DNA of 64,000 bases, taken from Mycobacterium sp. IS-3022 (GTDB lineage Bacteria > Actinomycetota > Actinomycetes > Mycobacteriales > Mycobacteriaceae). The notes under the pieces are model-generated. The model searched no databases. It was not told where the DNA came from and saw only the letters and a program-made list of their open reading frames with translations. Below, in pieces: positions 37,406 through 46,806 of this stretch (positions within the stretch are counted from its first letter, which is position 1; each line of letters opens with the position of its first letter). The stretch covers positions 20,264-84,263 of the forward strand of contig NZ_LQIN01000010.1 of assembly GCF_001500065.1 (NCBI RefSeq), written 5' to 3'. The translations under genes were made by a program, and so were the position numbers.

Positions 37406-38754
37406 AGTCCTTCTCTGAACGCAACCAAACCGTCATCGGTGTCATCGGGCTGGTGTTGACGATCGGCATCGTGCTGGGGTCACTGAACTACGATCGGTTG
37501 CCGTTCCTGCAGGGCAAGGAGTATTCGGCCTACTTCGCCGAGGTGGGCGGGCTGACAGTCGGTGAGGCCGTGCATGTTTCGGGGTTCGAGGTGGGTCAGG
37601 TCAAGTCCATCGAGTTGGACGGGCCGCGCGCTCTGGTGAAGTTCACCGTCGCCAAGGACATCCGCCTCGGTGACCGCACCGAGGCGGCGATCAAGACCAA
37701 GGGCCTGTTGGGCACGAAGATCCTCGAAGTCACCTCCCGCGGCGACGGCCGACAAGAGGGCACGATTCCGATGGATCGGACGACGTCTCCGTATCAACTC
37801 CCCGATGCGCTGGGCGATCTGGCGACGACGATCAGCGGCTTGAACACCAACCAGTTGTCCGATTCGTTGCGCGTCTTGGCGGACACGTTCTCCGACACCC
37901 CACCGGAGCTGCGGATCGCGGTAGAAGGGGTGGCCCGGTTCTCCGAGACGTTGAACGAACGCGATGCGCAGCTGAGAGGTCTGCTGGTCAACGCCGACAA
38001 GGCCACCACCGTGCTGGCCGAGCGCAGCGGCCAGGTGGTCAGCCTGATCACCAACACCAATGCGCTGCTGGCCGAGCTCGAAAGCCAAAGCGCCGCACTC
38101 GATCAGGTCTCGGGCAACATCTCGGCTCTCAGCGAGCAGTTGCAGGGCTTCATCGCCGAGAACCGCGAAACCATGCGACCCGCTCTGGACAAGCTCAACG
38201 GTGTGTTGACGATCATCGACAACCGCAAGGAACGCCTGCAGCGGTCGCTGACCTTGCTCACCGACTACTCGATGTCGCTCGGCGAATCGGTGTCGGGCGG
38301 TCCGTTCTTCAAGACCTATGTCGCGAACCTGCTGCCCGGCCAATTCCTGCAGCCGTTCATCGACGCCGCGTTCTCCGATTTGGGTCTGGATCCCAATGTG
38401 CGGCTGCCCTCGGAACTGTCCGACCCACAGGTCGGTCAGCCGGGCACACCGGCGCTGCCGGTGCCGTTCCCGCGCACGGGTCAGGGCGGCGAACCGCGGC
38501 TGACCGTTCCCGACGCCATCACCGGCAATCCCGGCGACCAGCCGTGCGGATTGCCCGGCTTGCCGTTGCCCGGCCCCGGCTGCTACCCGTACCGCCAGCC
38601 GCCGCCGGCGCCGCCGCCCGGAGGACCGCCACCGGGTCCGCCCGCCGCGGCGCCACCGGGGCTGCAGTCGACGCCTGAGCCGACTCCCGCACCGGTGCTG
38701 ATGCCCGCTCCCGGTGGGGTATCCCACGGTGCACCCGCGGAGGCCGGACAGTGA
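37402..38754 (+). CDS. mceC: MceC, MCE-family lipid-binding protein
   Basis: A 450-residue MCE protein. It has a membrane helix (residues 9-27), MCE domain (YFAEVGGLTVGEAVHVSGFEVGQV; core GEAVHVSGFEVGQVKSIELD), a long coiled helical region and a Pro-rich tail (about 395-450). GTG 37402 overlaps the mceB stop (GTGA); a GTG four codons earlier is a possible alternative. An RGD tripeptide occurs in TSRGDGRQ, but this is likely fortuitous. It overlaps mceD by 4 bp. Confidence 0.92.
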   Translation: MKSFSERNQTVIGVIGLVLTIGIVLGSLNYDRLPFLQGKEYSAYFAEVGGLTVGEAVHVSGFEVGQVKSIELDGPRALVKFTVAKDIRLGDRTEAAIKTKGLLGTKILEVTSRGDGRQEGTIPMDRTTSPYQLPDALGDLATTISGLNTNQLSDSLRVLADTFSDTPPELRIAVEGVARFSETLNERDAQLRGLLVNADKATTVLAERSGQVVSLITNTNALLAELESQSAALDQVSGNISALSEQLQGFIAENRETMRPALDKLNGVLTIIDNRKERLQRSLTLLTDYSMSLGESVSGGPFFKTYVANLLPGQFLQPFIDAAFSDLGLDPNVRLPSELSDPQVGQPGTPALPVPFPRTGQGGEPRLTVPDAITGNPGDQPCGLPGLPLPGPGCYPYRQPPPAPPPGGPPPGPPAAAPPGLQSTPEPTPAPVLMPAPGGVSHGAPAEAGQ

Positions 38755-40082
38755 CGCGCACCGCGAGGAACATCTTGGCCATCGCGTTGGTCGTGATACT
38801 GGCCGGCGGCGCGATCGTGCTGTTGCGCACCGTCGAACGGGTCGACCGCACCCACGTCGTCGCGTACTTCGAGAACGCCAACGGCATCTACCCCGGCGAT
38901 GACGTCAACATCCTCGGTGTCGGCGTAGGCAGGATCGAGTCGATCGAGCCGCAGCCCGAGCGGGTCAAGATCTCGTTCTGGTACGACAGCAAGTACAAGG
39001 TTCCGGCCGACGCCAAGGCCGCGATCCTGTCGCCGACGCTGGTGACCGCGCGCAGCATTCAGCTCACCCCGGCCTACACCGGCGGTCCTGTGATGAAGGA
39101 CGACGCGGTCATTCCGCGGGAGCGCACCGCCGTTCCGGTGGAGTGGGACGAGGTCCGCCAACAGTTGGAGAAGCTGGCCGAAACACTGCAGCCGACCGAG
39201 CCGGGCGGAGTGAGCCCGCTGGGCTCGGTCATCAACACGACCGCCGACAACCTGCGCGGTGAAGGCGCCAACATCCGCGACACCGTCATCAAGCTGTCGC
39301 AGGCGGTGACGGCACTGGGTGATCACAGCACCGACATCTTCTCCACCGTCAAGAATTTGGCGATTTTGGTGTCGGCGCTGCAGGACAGCACCGACGTGAT
39401 GCGCCAGCTCAATCAGAACCTGGCGACGGTGACCGGCCTGCTCGCCAACGACCCCGACGAAGTCGCCAACGCGGTGCGCGACCTCAACAACGTCGTCGGA
39501 GAGGTCCAGACCTTCGTCGCCGACAATCGCGAATCGCTGGGCACCACGTCGGACAAGTTGGCCGGGGTGACGCAGGCACTGACCGACAGCCTCGCCGATG
39601 TCAAACAGTTCCTGCACGTGGCGCCCAACACGTTGCAGAACTACGTGAACATCTGGCAGCCGGCCCAGGGGGCCGTCAGCAGCGTGCCGATGCTCAACAA
39701 CTTCGCCAATCCGATCTCGTTCCTGTGCGGCGGTATTCAGGCGGCGTCACGGCTGGGCGCCGAGGAGTCGGCGAAGCTGTGTGTGCAGTATCTGGCGCCG
39801 ATCCTCAAGAACCGCCAGTACAACTTCCTGCCCATCATGCAGAACGTCTTCGTCGGCGCCTCGACGCGGCCGAACGAGCTGACCTACAGCGAGGACTGGT
39901 TGCGACCGAACTACATTCCGCCGCAACCTGTTCCGCCTTCAGCGCCACCGCCGGACGCAGGACCGCCGCCGTCGGCCCCGCCCGCGGGTCCGCCGTTGGC
40001 CGCGGAAAGCGGGGGGACCGTCACGCCGAACCCGGCCGACGGCCTGCACGGGTTGATGGTGCCGCCGGGGGTGGGACCATGA
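38751..40082 (+). CDS. mceD: MceD, MCE-family lipid-binding protein
   Basis: A 443-residue MCE protein. It has a membrane helix (residues 8-25), MCE domain (YFENANGIYPGDDVNILGVGVGRIESI; core GDDVNILGVGVGRI), a helical middle, and a Pro-rich C-terminus from about 395 (VPPSAPPPDAGPPPSAPP). GTG 38751 overlaps the mceC stop, and the gene's own stop overlaps the mceE start (ATGA). Confidence 0.92.
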   Translation: MTRTARNILAIALVVILAGGAIVLLRTVERVDRTHVVAYFENANGIYPGDDVNILGVGVGRIESIEPQPERVKISFWYDSKYKVPADAKAAILSPTLVTARSIQLTPAYTGGPVMKDDAVIPRERTAVPVEWDEVRQQLEKLAETLQPTEPGGVSPLGSVINTTADNLRGEGANIRDTVIKLSQAVTALGDHSTDIFSTVKNLAILVSALQDSTDVMRQLNQNLATVTGLLANDPDEVANAVRDLNNVVGEVQTFVADNRESLGTTSDKLAGVTQALTDSLADVKQFLHVAPNTLQNYVNIWQPAQGAVSSVPMLNNFANPISFLCGGIQAASRLGAEESAKLCVQYLAPILKNRQYNFLPIMQNVFVGASTRPNELTYSEDWLRPNYIPPQPVPPSAPPPDAGPPPSAPPAGPPLAAESGGTVTPNPADGLHGLMVPPGVGP

Positions 40083-41233
40083 TGCGGCGCAGGGTCTTTC
40101 GCAGGGTGGCCGTCGTGGTCGTGTCGGCCGGCCTGCTGTCCGGCTGTTCGGACTGGCGGGGGCTGAACTCGCTTCCACTGCCGGGCGGTGAGGGCACGGG
40201 GCCGAACGCGTTCACCATTCAGGCGCAGATGCCCGACGTGGACAACATCGAACCGAACTCCCGCGTCCGGGTCGCAGACGTGAATGTCGGCCACGTGACG
40301 AAGATCGAGCGTCAGAACTGGCACGCGCTGGTGACGATGAAGCTCAACGGCGACGTCGAGCTGCCCGCGAACGCGACGGCGAAGCTCGGGCTGACAAGCC
40401 TGTTGGGTTCCCTACACATCGAATTGGCGCCGCCGACCGACGTGCCGCCGCAAGGAAAGCTGAAAGAAGGCTCGCTGATTCCGTTGGCGTCGTCGAGTTC
40501 CTATCCGAGCACCGAGCAGGCGCTGGCCGCCGTGGCACTGCTGCTCAACGGCGGCGGCATCGGCAACATCGGTGACATCACCGAGGCGCTGAGCGTCGCG
40601 TTCGCCGGTCGCGAGAACGACCTACGGAGCCTGATCGAGCAGCTCGACATCGCGATCGGCCATCTCGACGACCAGAAACAGGACATCATCGACGCGACGG
40701 AGAGCCTGAACAATCTGATCGGGCAGTTCGCGGCGCAGAAACCCGTGGTGGACAAGGCATTACGGACGGTGCCCGACGCGTTGGCCGTGCTGCGGGATCA
40801 ACGGCAGAACCTGGCGGAGGCGCTGACCCAGCTCGGCAGGTTCAGCGCGCTGGCCGCCGACTCGGTCAACCAGACCAAGGAAGCTCTGGTGCAGGAGCTC
40901 AAGGACCTCGGCGTGGTGCTGCAGGAACTGGCCGATGCCGGTCCGGCGCTGACCCGCGCGCTGAGCTTCTTGCCCACCTTCCCGTTCCCCAAGGAAACGT
41001 TGACGAACTGGATGCGCGGCGACTACGCGAACCTGACGCTGGTCGTCGACCTGACGTTGAGCCGAATCGATTCCGGGTTCTTCACCGGGTCGCGGTTCGA
41101 GTGCAACCTGACCTGGCTGGAGCTGCAGTGGGGCCGCACCATCGGCCAGTTCCCCAGCCCGTGCAACCACAACGTGCCGCCACCGGGGGGCAACCCGTTG
41201 GTGGCTCCATACCGCTGGGACCAGGGGCCCTAG
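40079..41233 (+). CDS. mceE: MceE, MCE-family lipoprotein (LprK/LprN type)
   Basis: A 384-residue MCE lipoprotein. The N-terminus MMRRRVFRRVAVVVVSAGLL leads to a lipobox ending in Cys23 (LLSGC), as in every mycobacterial MceE. The MCE domain follows (FTIQAQMPDVDNIEPNSRVRVADVNVGHVTKI; core RVRVADVNVGHVTKIE), then a helical region. ATG 40079 overlaps the mceD stop by 4 bp; a second ATG lies one codon on. A longer frame upstream lies within mceD and is rejected. One base separates it from mceF. Confidence 0.93.
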   Translation: MMRRRVFRRVAVVVVSAGLLSGCSDWRGLNSLPLPGGEGTGPNAFTIQAQMPDVDNIEPNSRVRVADVNVGHVTKIERQNWHALVTMKLNGDVELPANATAKLGLTSLLGSLHIELAPPTDVPPQGKLKEGSLIPLASSSSYPSTEQALAAVALLLNGGGIGNIGDITEALSVAFAGRENDLRSLIEQLDIAIGHLDDQKQDIIDATESLNNLIGQFAAQKPVVDKALRTVPDALAVLRDQRQNLAEALTQLGRFSALAADSVNQTKEALVQELKDLGVVLQELADAGPALTRALSFLPTFPFPKETLTNWMRGDYANLTLVVDLTLSRIDSGFFTGSRFECNLTWLELQWGRTIGQFPSPCNHNVPPPGGNPLVAPYRWDQGP

Positions 41234-41234
41234 C

Positions 41235-42734
41235 ATGCGAATGACACGGCAAATCCTCATTCAGATGGCGATCTTCTCCGTCATCGCGATCATCGCGCTC
41301 GTGGTCATGGTCTTCGGGTACATGCGGTTGCCGACCCTGCTCGGCGTCGGGCAGTACCGCGTGACCCTCGAGTTGCCCGAGACGGGCGGGCTGTATCCGC
41401 GGGGCAACGTCACCTATCGCGGCGTGCAGGTCGGCGAGGTGAAAAGCGTCGAGCTCACCGACACAGGAGTCAAGGCGGTGCTGTCGCTGAACTCCGACGT
41501 CAGAATCCCCGCCGACCTCGAAGCCGAGGTACACAGCGTCTCCGCCGTCGGCGAGCAGTTCGTCCAGTTGCTTCCGCGCAGCGGCGACGGTCCGGAGTTG
41601 CGGGACGGCGACGTGATCCCGGTGCAGCGCGCGACGATTCCGACCGACATCAACACGGTGCTCGACGATACGGCTCGGGGGCTGCAGGCGATCCCGCAGG
41701 AGAACCTGAAGACCGTCGTCGACGAGGCCTACCTCGCGGTCGGCGGGCTGGGGCCGGAACTACGCCGGCTGGTCGCCGGCAGCGCCACGCTGGCCATCGA
41801 CGCCCGCAAGAATCTCGACCCGCTGACCACCCTGATCGACCAGTCCAAGCCGGTGCTGGACACCCAGACCGAGACCGGGGGCTCGATCCTGGCGTGGGCC
41901 GCGAATCTGGCGAGCATCACCGGTCAGTTGCAAAGCCAGGACCCGGCGGTGGCGGGGATCCTTGCCAAGGGGCCGGGCGCTGCCGACGAGGTGCGGGCGC
42001 TGTTCGACCGGCTGCAGCCCACGCTTCCGATCGTGTTGGCCAACCTGGTCAGCATCGGAGAGGTCGCCGTCGACTATCACCCGAGCCTCGAGCAGCTGCT
42101 GGTGTTGTTGCCACAGGGCACCGCGGTCACGCAGGCCGTCGGCGTGCACAAGCGCAACACCAAGCAGGACTACGAAGGCGATGCCCTGATCTTCAACCTG
42201 AACGCGATCCTGCCCGCGTTCCCGGCGCCGCTGCCGCTGCCGCCGCAGAATCTGCCGCCGCCGTGCACAACCGGGTTCCTGCCCGCGCAGCAGCAGCGGG
42301 TGCCGACCTTCGAGGACTATCCCGACCGGCCGCAGGGCGATCTCTACTGCCGGACGCCGCAGGACGCGCCGTTCAACGTCCGCGGCGCCCGCAACCTGCC
42401 GTGCATCACCGTGCCGGGCAAGCGCGCCCCGACGTGGCAGCAGTGCGAGAGCGACGAGCAGTACGTGCCGCTCAACGACGGCTACAACTGGAAGGGCGAT
42501 CCGAACGCCACCCTGTCGGGGCAGCCCATCCCGCACGTGCCGCCCGATGTACCGGTGGCGATAACGCCTCCTCCGCCGGGTACGCCGCCGCTACCCGTCG
42601 CGGCCGTCGAGTATGACCCGGCGACCGGCAAATACGTCGGCCCGGACGGCAAGGTGTACACCCAGTCCAACCTGGCGGCAGGCGCATCGGGGGAGCGGCC
42701 GTGGCAGTCGATGCTCATCCCGCCGGGCGGCTGA
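41235..42734 (+). CDS. mceF: MceF, MCE-family lipid-binding protein
   Basis: A 499-residue MCE protein. It has a membrane helix (residues 8-29), MCE domain (LPETGGLYPRGNVTYRGVQVGEVKSVEL; core RGNVTYRGVQVGEVKSVEL), a helical region, and a C-terminal part with many Pro and several Cys residues (CTTGFLPAQQ, DLYCRTPQ, CITVPG, QQCESDEQ). ATG 41235 starts one base after the mceE stop. The Cys-rich C-terminal domain may form disulfides in the periplasm. It ends 99 bp before the Mce-associated genes. Confidence 0.93.
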   Translation: MRMTRQILIQMAIFSVIAIIALVVMVFGYMRLPTLLGVGQYRVTLELPETGGLYPRGNVTYRGVQVGEVKSVELTDTGVKAVLSLNSDVRIPADLEAEVHSVSAVGEQFVQLLPRSGDGPELRDGDVIPVQRATIPTDINTVLDDTARGLQAIPQENLKTVVDEAYLAVGGLGPELRRLVAGSATLAIDARKNLDPLTTLIDQSKPVLDTQTETGGSILAWAANLASITGQLQSQDPAVAGILAKGPGAADEVRALFDRLQPTLPIVLANLVSIGEVAVDYHPSLEQLLVLLPQGTAVTQAVGVHKRNTKQDYEGDALIFNLNAILPAFPAPLPLPPQNLPPPCTTGFLPAQQQRVPTFEDYPDRPQGDLYCRTPQDAPFNVRGARNLPCITVPGKRAPTWQQCESDEQYVPLNDGYNWKGDPNATLSGQPIPHVPPDVPVAITPPPPGTPPLPVAAVEYDPATGKYVGPDGKVYTQSNLAAGASGERPWQSMLIPPGG

Positions 42735-42833
42735 GGGGACAGCCTCCGACGATAGGGTGTCGGGCACGTAGGTTTGGCTTGAGCCGACCTGTACCTGACC
42801 CAGACCTGGCCCGCGGGCCGTAGAGGAACGTAG

Positions 42834-43505
42834 ATGGCAGACGAGACCACTCCCGCCGAGGAGAAGGCGGGCGAGTCCACATCCGAGGTCGATGCCGCAG
42901 CGGACGGTGACGAGACCACCACATCGGTCACTGAACCGGCTGAAGACGTCGGTGACGTCGAGGATTACGACGTCGAGGCCGCCGACGACACCGCTACACC
43001 CGCCTCGACCAAGCCGCGGATGTCGCATGTGCGGCTGGCGACCATCGCGGGTCTCGTGCTCGTGCTGGCGCTCGGAGGTCTGACCGGTTGGCTCGGTTAC
43101 CGGGCATATGAATCGCGACAGGCCGAGGACCTGCGGAACCTCTTCCTGCAGGTCGGGCGGCAGGGCGCGTTGAACTTGACGACGATCAACCACGAGCACG
43201 TCGAGGCCGACGTGCAGCGGGTCCTCGATTCGTCGACCGGGACGTTCTATGACGACTTCCAGCAGCGTGCGGCGCCGTTCGTCGAGGTCGTCAAGCAGGC
43301 GAAGTCCAAGTCGGAGGGCACGATCTCGGAGGCGGGGCTGGAGACGTACTCCGACGACGAGGCGCAGGTGCTGGTGGCGGTGACCGTCAACACGACGAAC
43401 GCCGGAGCGCCCGAGCAGCAACCGCGAGCGTGGAGGATGAGGATCTCGGTCCAGAAGACCGGCGACGATGAGGCCAAGGTCTCGAATGTGGAGTTCGTAC
43501 CGTGA
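42834..43505 (+). CDS. Mce-associated membrane protein
   Basis: A 223-residue protein: an acidic, disordered N-terminus (residues 1-60), a membrane helix (about 67-89, RLATIAGLVLVLALGGLTGW) and an extracytoplasmic domain of the Mam/NTF2-like type found after mce operons. GAGGAACGTAG precedes ATG 42834. The stop overlaps the next gene (GTGA). Mce-associated proteins are thought to stabilise the Mce complex. Confidence 0.88.
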   Translation: MADETTPAEEKAGESTSEVDAAADGDETTTSVTEPAEDVGDVEDYDVEAADDTATPASTKPRMSHVRLATIAGLVLVLALGGLTGWLGYRAYESRQAEDLRNLFLQVGRQGALNLTTINHEHVEADVQRVLDSSTGTFYDDFQQRAAPFVEVVKQAKSKSEGTISEAGLETYSDDEAQVLVAVTVNTTNAGAPEQQPRAWRMRISVQKTGDDEAKVSNVEFVP

Positions 43506-44299
43506 GTAGTAGACACAGGCTGCCCAAGCGCGCCAAGAGCGCCGACGCCACCGCTGGTGATCCGGTCGAGGAAGCCACCGACCAGCAGACCGAAGCGGTG
43601 GAGCTGACCGAGTCCGCCGCCGTGGAGGAGTCGAATCCCACGGAGCCCGGCACGGCGGAGCCCGCCGAGTCCGCCGCTGAGCCTTCCGCCACGGATACCG
43701 CCGCCGCCGAGCCCGCCACCGCGGAGCCCGCCGCCACGGATACCGATACGGACGTCCCTGAAACGGATTCCGACTCGGCCGAGACCGCCGCCCCGGCGGC
43801 CGCTCCGAAGCGGAAGGTCAACTGGGAGCGCGTTTTTGCATTCGGGGTGCTGCCTGCGATCGCGCTGCTGCTCGCGGGCGCGGCCGGCTATCTGAAGTGG
43901 ATGGACAACTCGGTGCGCACTGCCGAAGCCGTTCGCGAAGAGTCGGTTCAAGTGGCCAAGGACAGCACCATCGCGATGCTGTCCTACAAGCCGGACACCG
44001 TCGAACAGCAACTCAACGACGCGCGTGCCCTGCTGACCGGGGAGTTCGAAGAGTCCTACACAGGGCTGATCAACGACGTGGTGATTCCCGGCGCGAAACA
44101 GAAGCAGATCTCAGCGGTGGCGTCGGTGCCCGCGGCGGCCTCGGTGTCGGCCGACCCCAACGAGGCGGTGGTGTTGGTGTTCGTCAACCAGACCGTGGTG
44201 GTCGGCCAGGATCCTCCCACCGACAGCGCCTCGAGTGTGCGCGTGACGTTGGAGAAGGTCGACGGTCGCTGGCTCATCTCCAAGTTCGACCCGGTATAG
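43502..44299 (+). CDS. Mce-associated membrane protein with long acidic repeat tail
   Basis: A 265-residue protein whose first 100 residues are a low-complexity Ala/Glu/Pro/Thr/Ser stretch (many AEPA, ATDT and TEPG units). A membrane helix (about 111-131, VFAFGVLPAIALLLAGAAGY) and an extracytoplasmic domain (KDSTIAMLSYKPDTVEQQLNDA) homologous to the preceding gene follow. GTG 43502 overlaps the previous stop. The tail probably faces the cytoplasm and is disordered. Likely part of the Mce complex. Confidence 0.87.
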   Translation: MSSRHRLPKRAKSADATAGDPVEEATDQQTEAVELTESAAVEESNPTEPGTAEPAESAAEPSATDTAAAEPATAEPAATDTDTDVPETDSDSAETAAPAAAPKRKVNWERVFAFGVLPAIALLLAGAAGYLKWMDNSVRTAEAVREESVQVAKDSTIAMLSYKPDTVEQQLNDARALLTGEFEESYTGLINDVVIPGAKQKQISAVASVPAAASVSADPNEAVVLVFVNQTVVVGQDPPTDSASSVRVTLEKVDGRWLISKFDPV

Positions 44300-44307
44300 G
44301 AACCGTA

Positions 44308-45210
44308 GTGGCCGAACCCGAGCTCATCGATGTGGAGGCACCGGGTGCGCGGCTTCGCGCGCTGAGCTGGGGCGCCGCGGATGCACCGATTGCGTTGTGC
44401 CTGCACGGCTTTCCCGACACCGCGCACGGCTGGCGCAAGGTGGCGCCACTGCTGGCCGACGCCGGGTGGCGTGTCGTCGCGCCGTTCATGCGCGGCTATG
44501 CGCCGTCGTCCATCGCGTCGGACGGCAGCTACCACGTCGGCGCGCTGATGGACGATGCGCTGCAGGTGCTCGACGCGGCCGGACCGACGGGCCGCGACGT
44601 GCTCATCGGACATGACTGGGGCGCGATCGCGGGTGCGGGGCTCGCCGCGATGCCCGACAGCCCGTTCTCCAAGACCGTGATCATGTCGGTGCCGTTCGCC
44701 GCGGCGTTCCGGCCGTTGGGCCGGGTGCCCGACGGTGTGCGACTGGCCGCCCAACTGCCGCGTCAGCTGCTGCGCAGTTGGTACATCATGTACTTCCAGT
44801 TGCCGGGGCTTCCGGAGCGGTCCGCGTCCTGGGTGGTGCCCCGGTTGTGGCGCCAATGGTCCCCGGGATACGACGTCGCCGAGGACGTCGCCCACGTGCG
44901 CGATGCGATCGGTGCGCCGGAGAACTGGCGCGCCGCGCTGGGCTACTACCGTGCCACCGTGCGCAACACCAAGCCGCCCGCGCAGTACGCCGAACTGCAT
45001 CGGCATTGGTTGTCCGCGCCCCAGCTGCCGACGCTGTACCTGCACGGACTCGACGACGGTTGCGCCTCAGCCGATTACGTGCGATGGGTGCAGCCGGTGC
45101 TGCCGGAGGGAAGCCGCGTGGCGACCGTCGAACGGGCCGGACACTTCCTGCAGTTGGAACAGCCGCAGGCAGTGGCCGGACACATCATCGACTTCATCGG
45201 ACCGACCTAA
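44308..45210 (+). CDS. Epoxide-hydrolase-like alpha/beta hydrolase
   Basis: A 300-residue alpha/beta hydrolase. It has CLHGFPDTAHGWRKV (HGFPD oxyanion loop), nucleophile elbow LIGHDWGAIAG with Asp as nucleophile, cap domain with a Tyr-rich segment (SWYIMYFQLPG), acid HGLDDGCA and base His in RAGHFLQLEQP. The Asp nucleophile and HGFPD are characteristic of epoxide hydrolases and fluoroacetate dehalogenases rather than esterases. GTG 44308 lies 8 bp after the Mce-associated gene, so it is probably part of the mce transcript. Confidence 0.85.
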   Translation: MAEPELIDVEAPGARLRALSWGAADAPIALCLHGFPDTAHGWRKVAPLLADAGWRVVAPFMRGYAPSSIASDGSYHVGALMDDALQVLDAAGPTGRDVLIGHDWGAIAGAGLAAMPDSPFSKTVIMSVPFAAAFRPLGRVPDGVRLAAQLPRQLLRSWYIMYFQLPGLPERSASWVVPRLWRQWSPGYDVAEDVAHVRDAIGAPENWRAALGYYRATVRNTKPPAQYAELHRHWLSAPQLPTLYLHGLDDGCASADYVRWVQPVLPEGSRVATVERAGHFLQLEQPQAVAGHIIDFIGPT

Positions 45211-45215
45211 GGGTT

Positions 45216-46484
45216 ATGACGGCACGTCGACTGGCTGCGGTGGACGCGCAGGCGTATTGGATGTCGGCGAAGATCCCGAGCGACCAGTTTCTGCTCTACG
45301 GCTTTGCGGGCACCGTCTCCGACCTTGCGGCGGCGGTGGCCCGAATTCGTGACCGGGCGCGTGGTTGCACGGAGTTGCGACTGCGGGTGCGTGACGGCAA
45401 TCCGTTGACCTATCCGCAGTGGATTGCTGCGGACGTCGCTTCGAACCAGTTCGTGATGCACGCTGCCGGCACCAGTTGGCCGGAATGCCTGGCCGTGGTG
45501 GCCGGATTGGGCTCGGACCAACTCGACCCGCGGGTCGCGGCGTGGCGACTGCATGTGTTTCCGTCCGTCGGGGGCGTGCCCGGCGCAGGGCTCGGCACGG
45601 TCGCGGTGGTACAGGTCGCGCACGCGTTGGGAGACGGCATCCGGTCGTCGGCCTTGGCGGCCCGGCTGTTCGGGCGGACGGCGCCGGTGGCGACGCTCGA
45701 CGGACGGCCGCCGCTGTTAGGCCTGACGCTGCCGTGGCGTGGCTACCGCGCCGCCCGCGCGCATCGTCAGCTGCTGCGCGATACTGACGCTGGATCGGTT
45801 GCACCACAGGCGGATTCGTGCCCAGCGTTGCGCAGTAATTCCCCGCCGGGCGGCCTGCGTGGCATCCGCACCGTGCTCAGGCAGCGATCGCAGCTGTCGG
45901 GCCCGACGGTGACCGTGAGGGTGCTGGCGGCGGTGTCGACGGCGCTGGCCGCTCATATGCGGGAACTCGGCGACGACCCGTCGCGATTGCGCGCTGAGGT
46001 GCCGATGGCCAAGGCCGGTGAGCGGACGTCTCACAACCACTTCGGCAATGTCGGCGTCGGACTGTATCCAGATCTGCCCACGGACGAGCGAATGGCTCGG
46101 ATCGCCGAGGATCTCGAGCAGCGTCGCCGACGGGCAGCCCATCCGGCGATGCTTGAAGCCCAGCGGGCCTCCGCGGCGGTGCCCGCACCGCTACTGCGTT
46201 GGGGTGTCGGGCGTTTCGACCCGACGCTGCGGTCGCCGACAGTCACGGGCAACACCGTGGTGTCGAGCGTCAACCGTGGCCCCGCCGATCTCCAGTTCGG
46301 TGGCGCTCCCGTCGTCATGACTGCCGGTTACCCCAGCCTGTCGCCGATGATGGGCTTGACACACGGCGTCCACGGCATCGGGGACACGATTGCGATCAGC
46401 GTCCACGCCGCGGAGTCCGCAATCGGCGACATCGACTCGTACGTCGAGAGATTGGATGCGGCGTTGCCCGTCGACCGCGCCTAG
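45216..46484 (+). CDS. WS/DGAT-like acyltransferase
   Basis: A 422-residue protein of the wax ester synthase/diacylglycerol acyltransferase group. The catalytic motif HHxxxDG is present as AHALGDG (His136, Asp140, Gly141), with Ala in place of the non-essential first His. The C-terminal part (GNTVVSSVNRGPADLQFGG, PVVMTAGYPSLSPMMGLTHGV; cores SSVNRGP and PSLSPMMG) matches the DUF1298 domain of these enzymes. Such proteins esterify acyl-CoA to alcohols or diacylglycerol. ATG 45216 lies 5 bp after the hydrolase stop. It is slightly shorter than the usual 450-480 residues. The stop overlaps the convergent DUF222 gene. Confidence 0.8.
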   Translation: MTARRLAAVDAQAYWMSAKIPSDQFLLYGFAGTVSDLAAAVARIRDRARGCTELRLRVRDGNPLTYPQWIAADVASNQFVMHAAGTSWPECLAVVAGLGSDQLDPRVAAWRLHVFPSVGGVPGAGLGTVAVVQVAHALGDGIRSSALAARLFGRTAPVATLDGRPPLLGLTLPWRGYRAARAHRQLLRDTDAGSVAPQADSCPALRSNSPPGGLRGIRTVLRQRSQLSGPTVTVRVLAAVSTALAAHMRELGDDPSRLRAEVPMAKAGERTSHNHFGNVGVGLYPDLPTDERMARIAEDLEQRRRRAAHPAMLEAQRASAAVPAPLLRWGVGRFDPTLRSPTVTGNTVVSSVNRGPADLQFGGAPVVMTAGYPSLSPMMGLTHGVHGIGDTIAISVHAAESAIGDIDSYVERLDAALPVDRA

Positions 46485-46802
46485 AAGGGTGGAGGTTTGT
46501 TGCGTTCGTCGACGTAGGGTTGGTTGGCTCGGCGTTCGTCTTCGATGGCTCTGGCGTGGTTCTGGGCGCGGGTTTGCTTGCGACGCGGCATCTTCAGCGA
46601 GCGGGCAGCGTCGTCTAGATCGTCGGCGGCCTCGTTCGCAGCGACGGGCGCCGTGGGCCGGCACAGTGTCGGGAACAGCAGCTCGCTGCCAGGGTGGGTG
46701 GTGTAGGCCTGCCCCGACGGGGAGACCCACTCGACGGTCCCGTCGGGATGCTGAACGTCACGCCAGCCCCAAAAGGTCTTGAGCAGGTGGTGTTTTCGGC
46801 AT

Positions 46803-46806
46803 AGAC
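46803..46806. repeat. Target-site duplication AGAC (left copy; right copy 48605-48608)
   Basis: AGAC lies directly outside both ends of the element. A 4-bp duplication agrees with IS1182-family behaviour. In the ancestral gene this base run encodes part of the Cys-Leu codons of NLKCL. Confidence 0.9.

Noticed and set aside
37735..37743. RGD tripeptide in MceC as an integrin-binding signal
   Set aside because: A single RGD in the MCE domain of an environmental species is likely fortuitous and has no supporting context.
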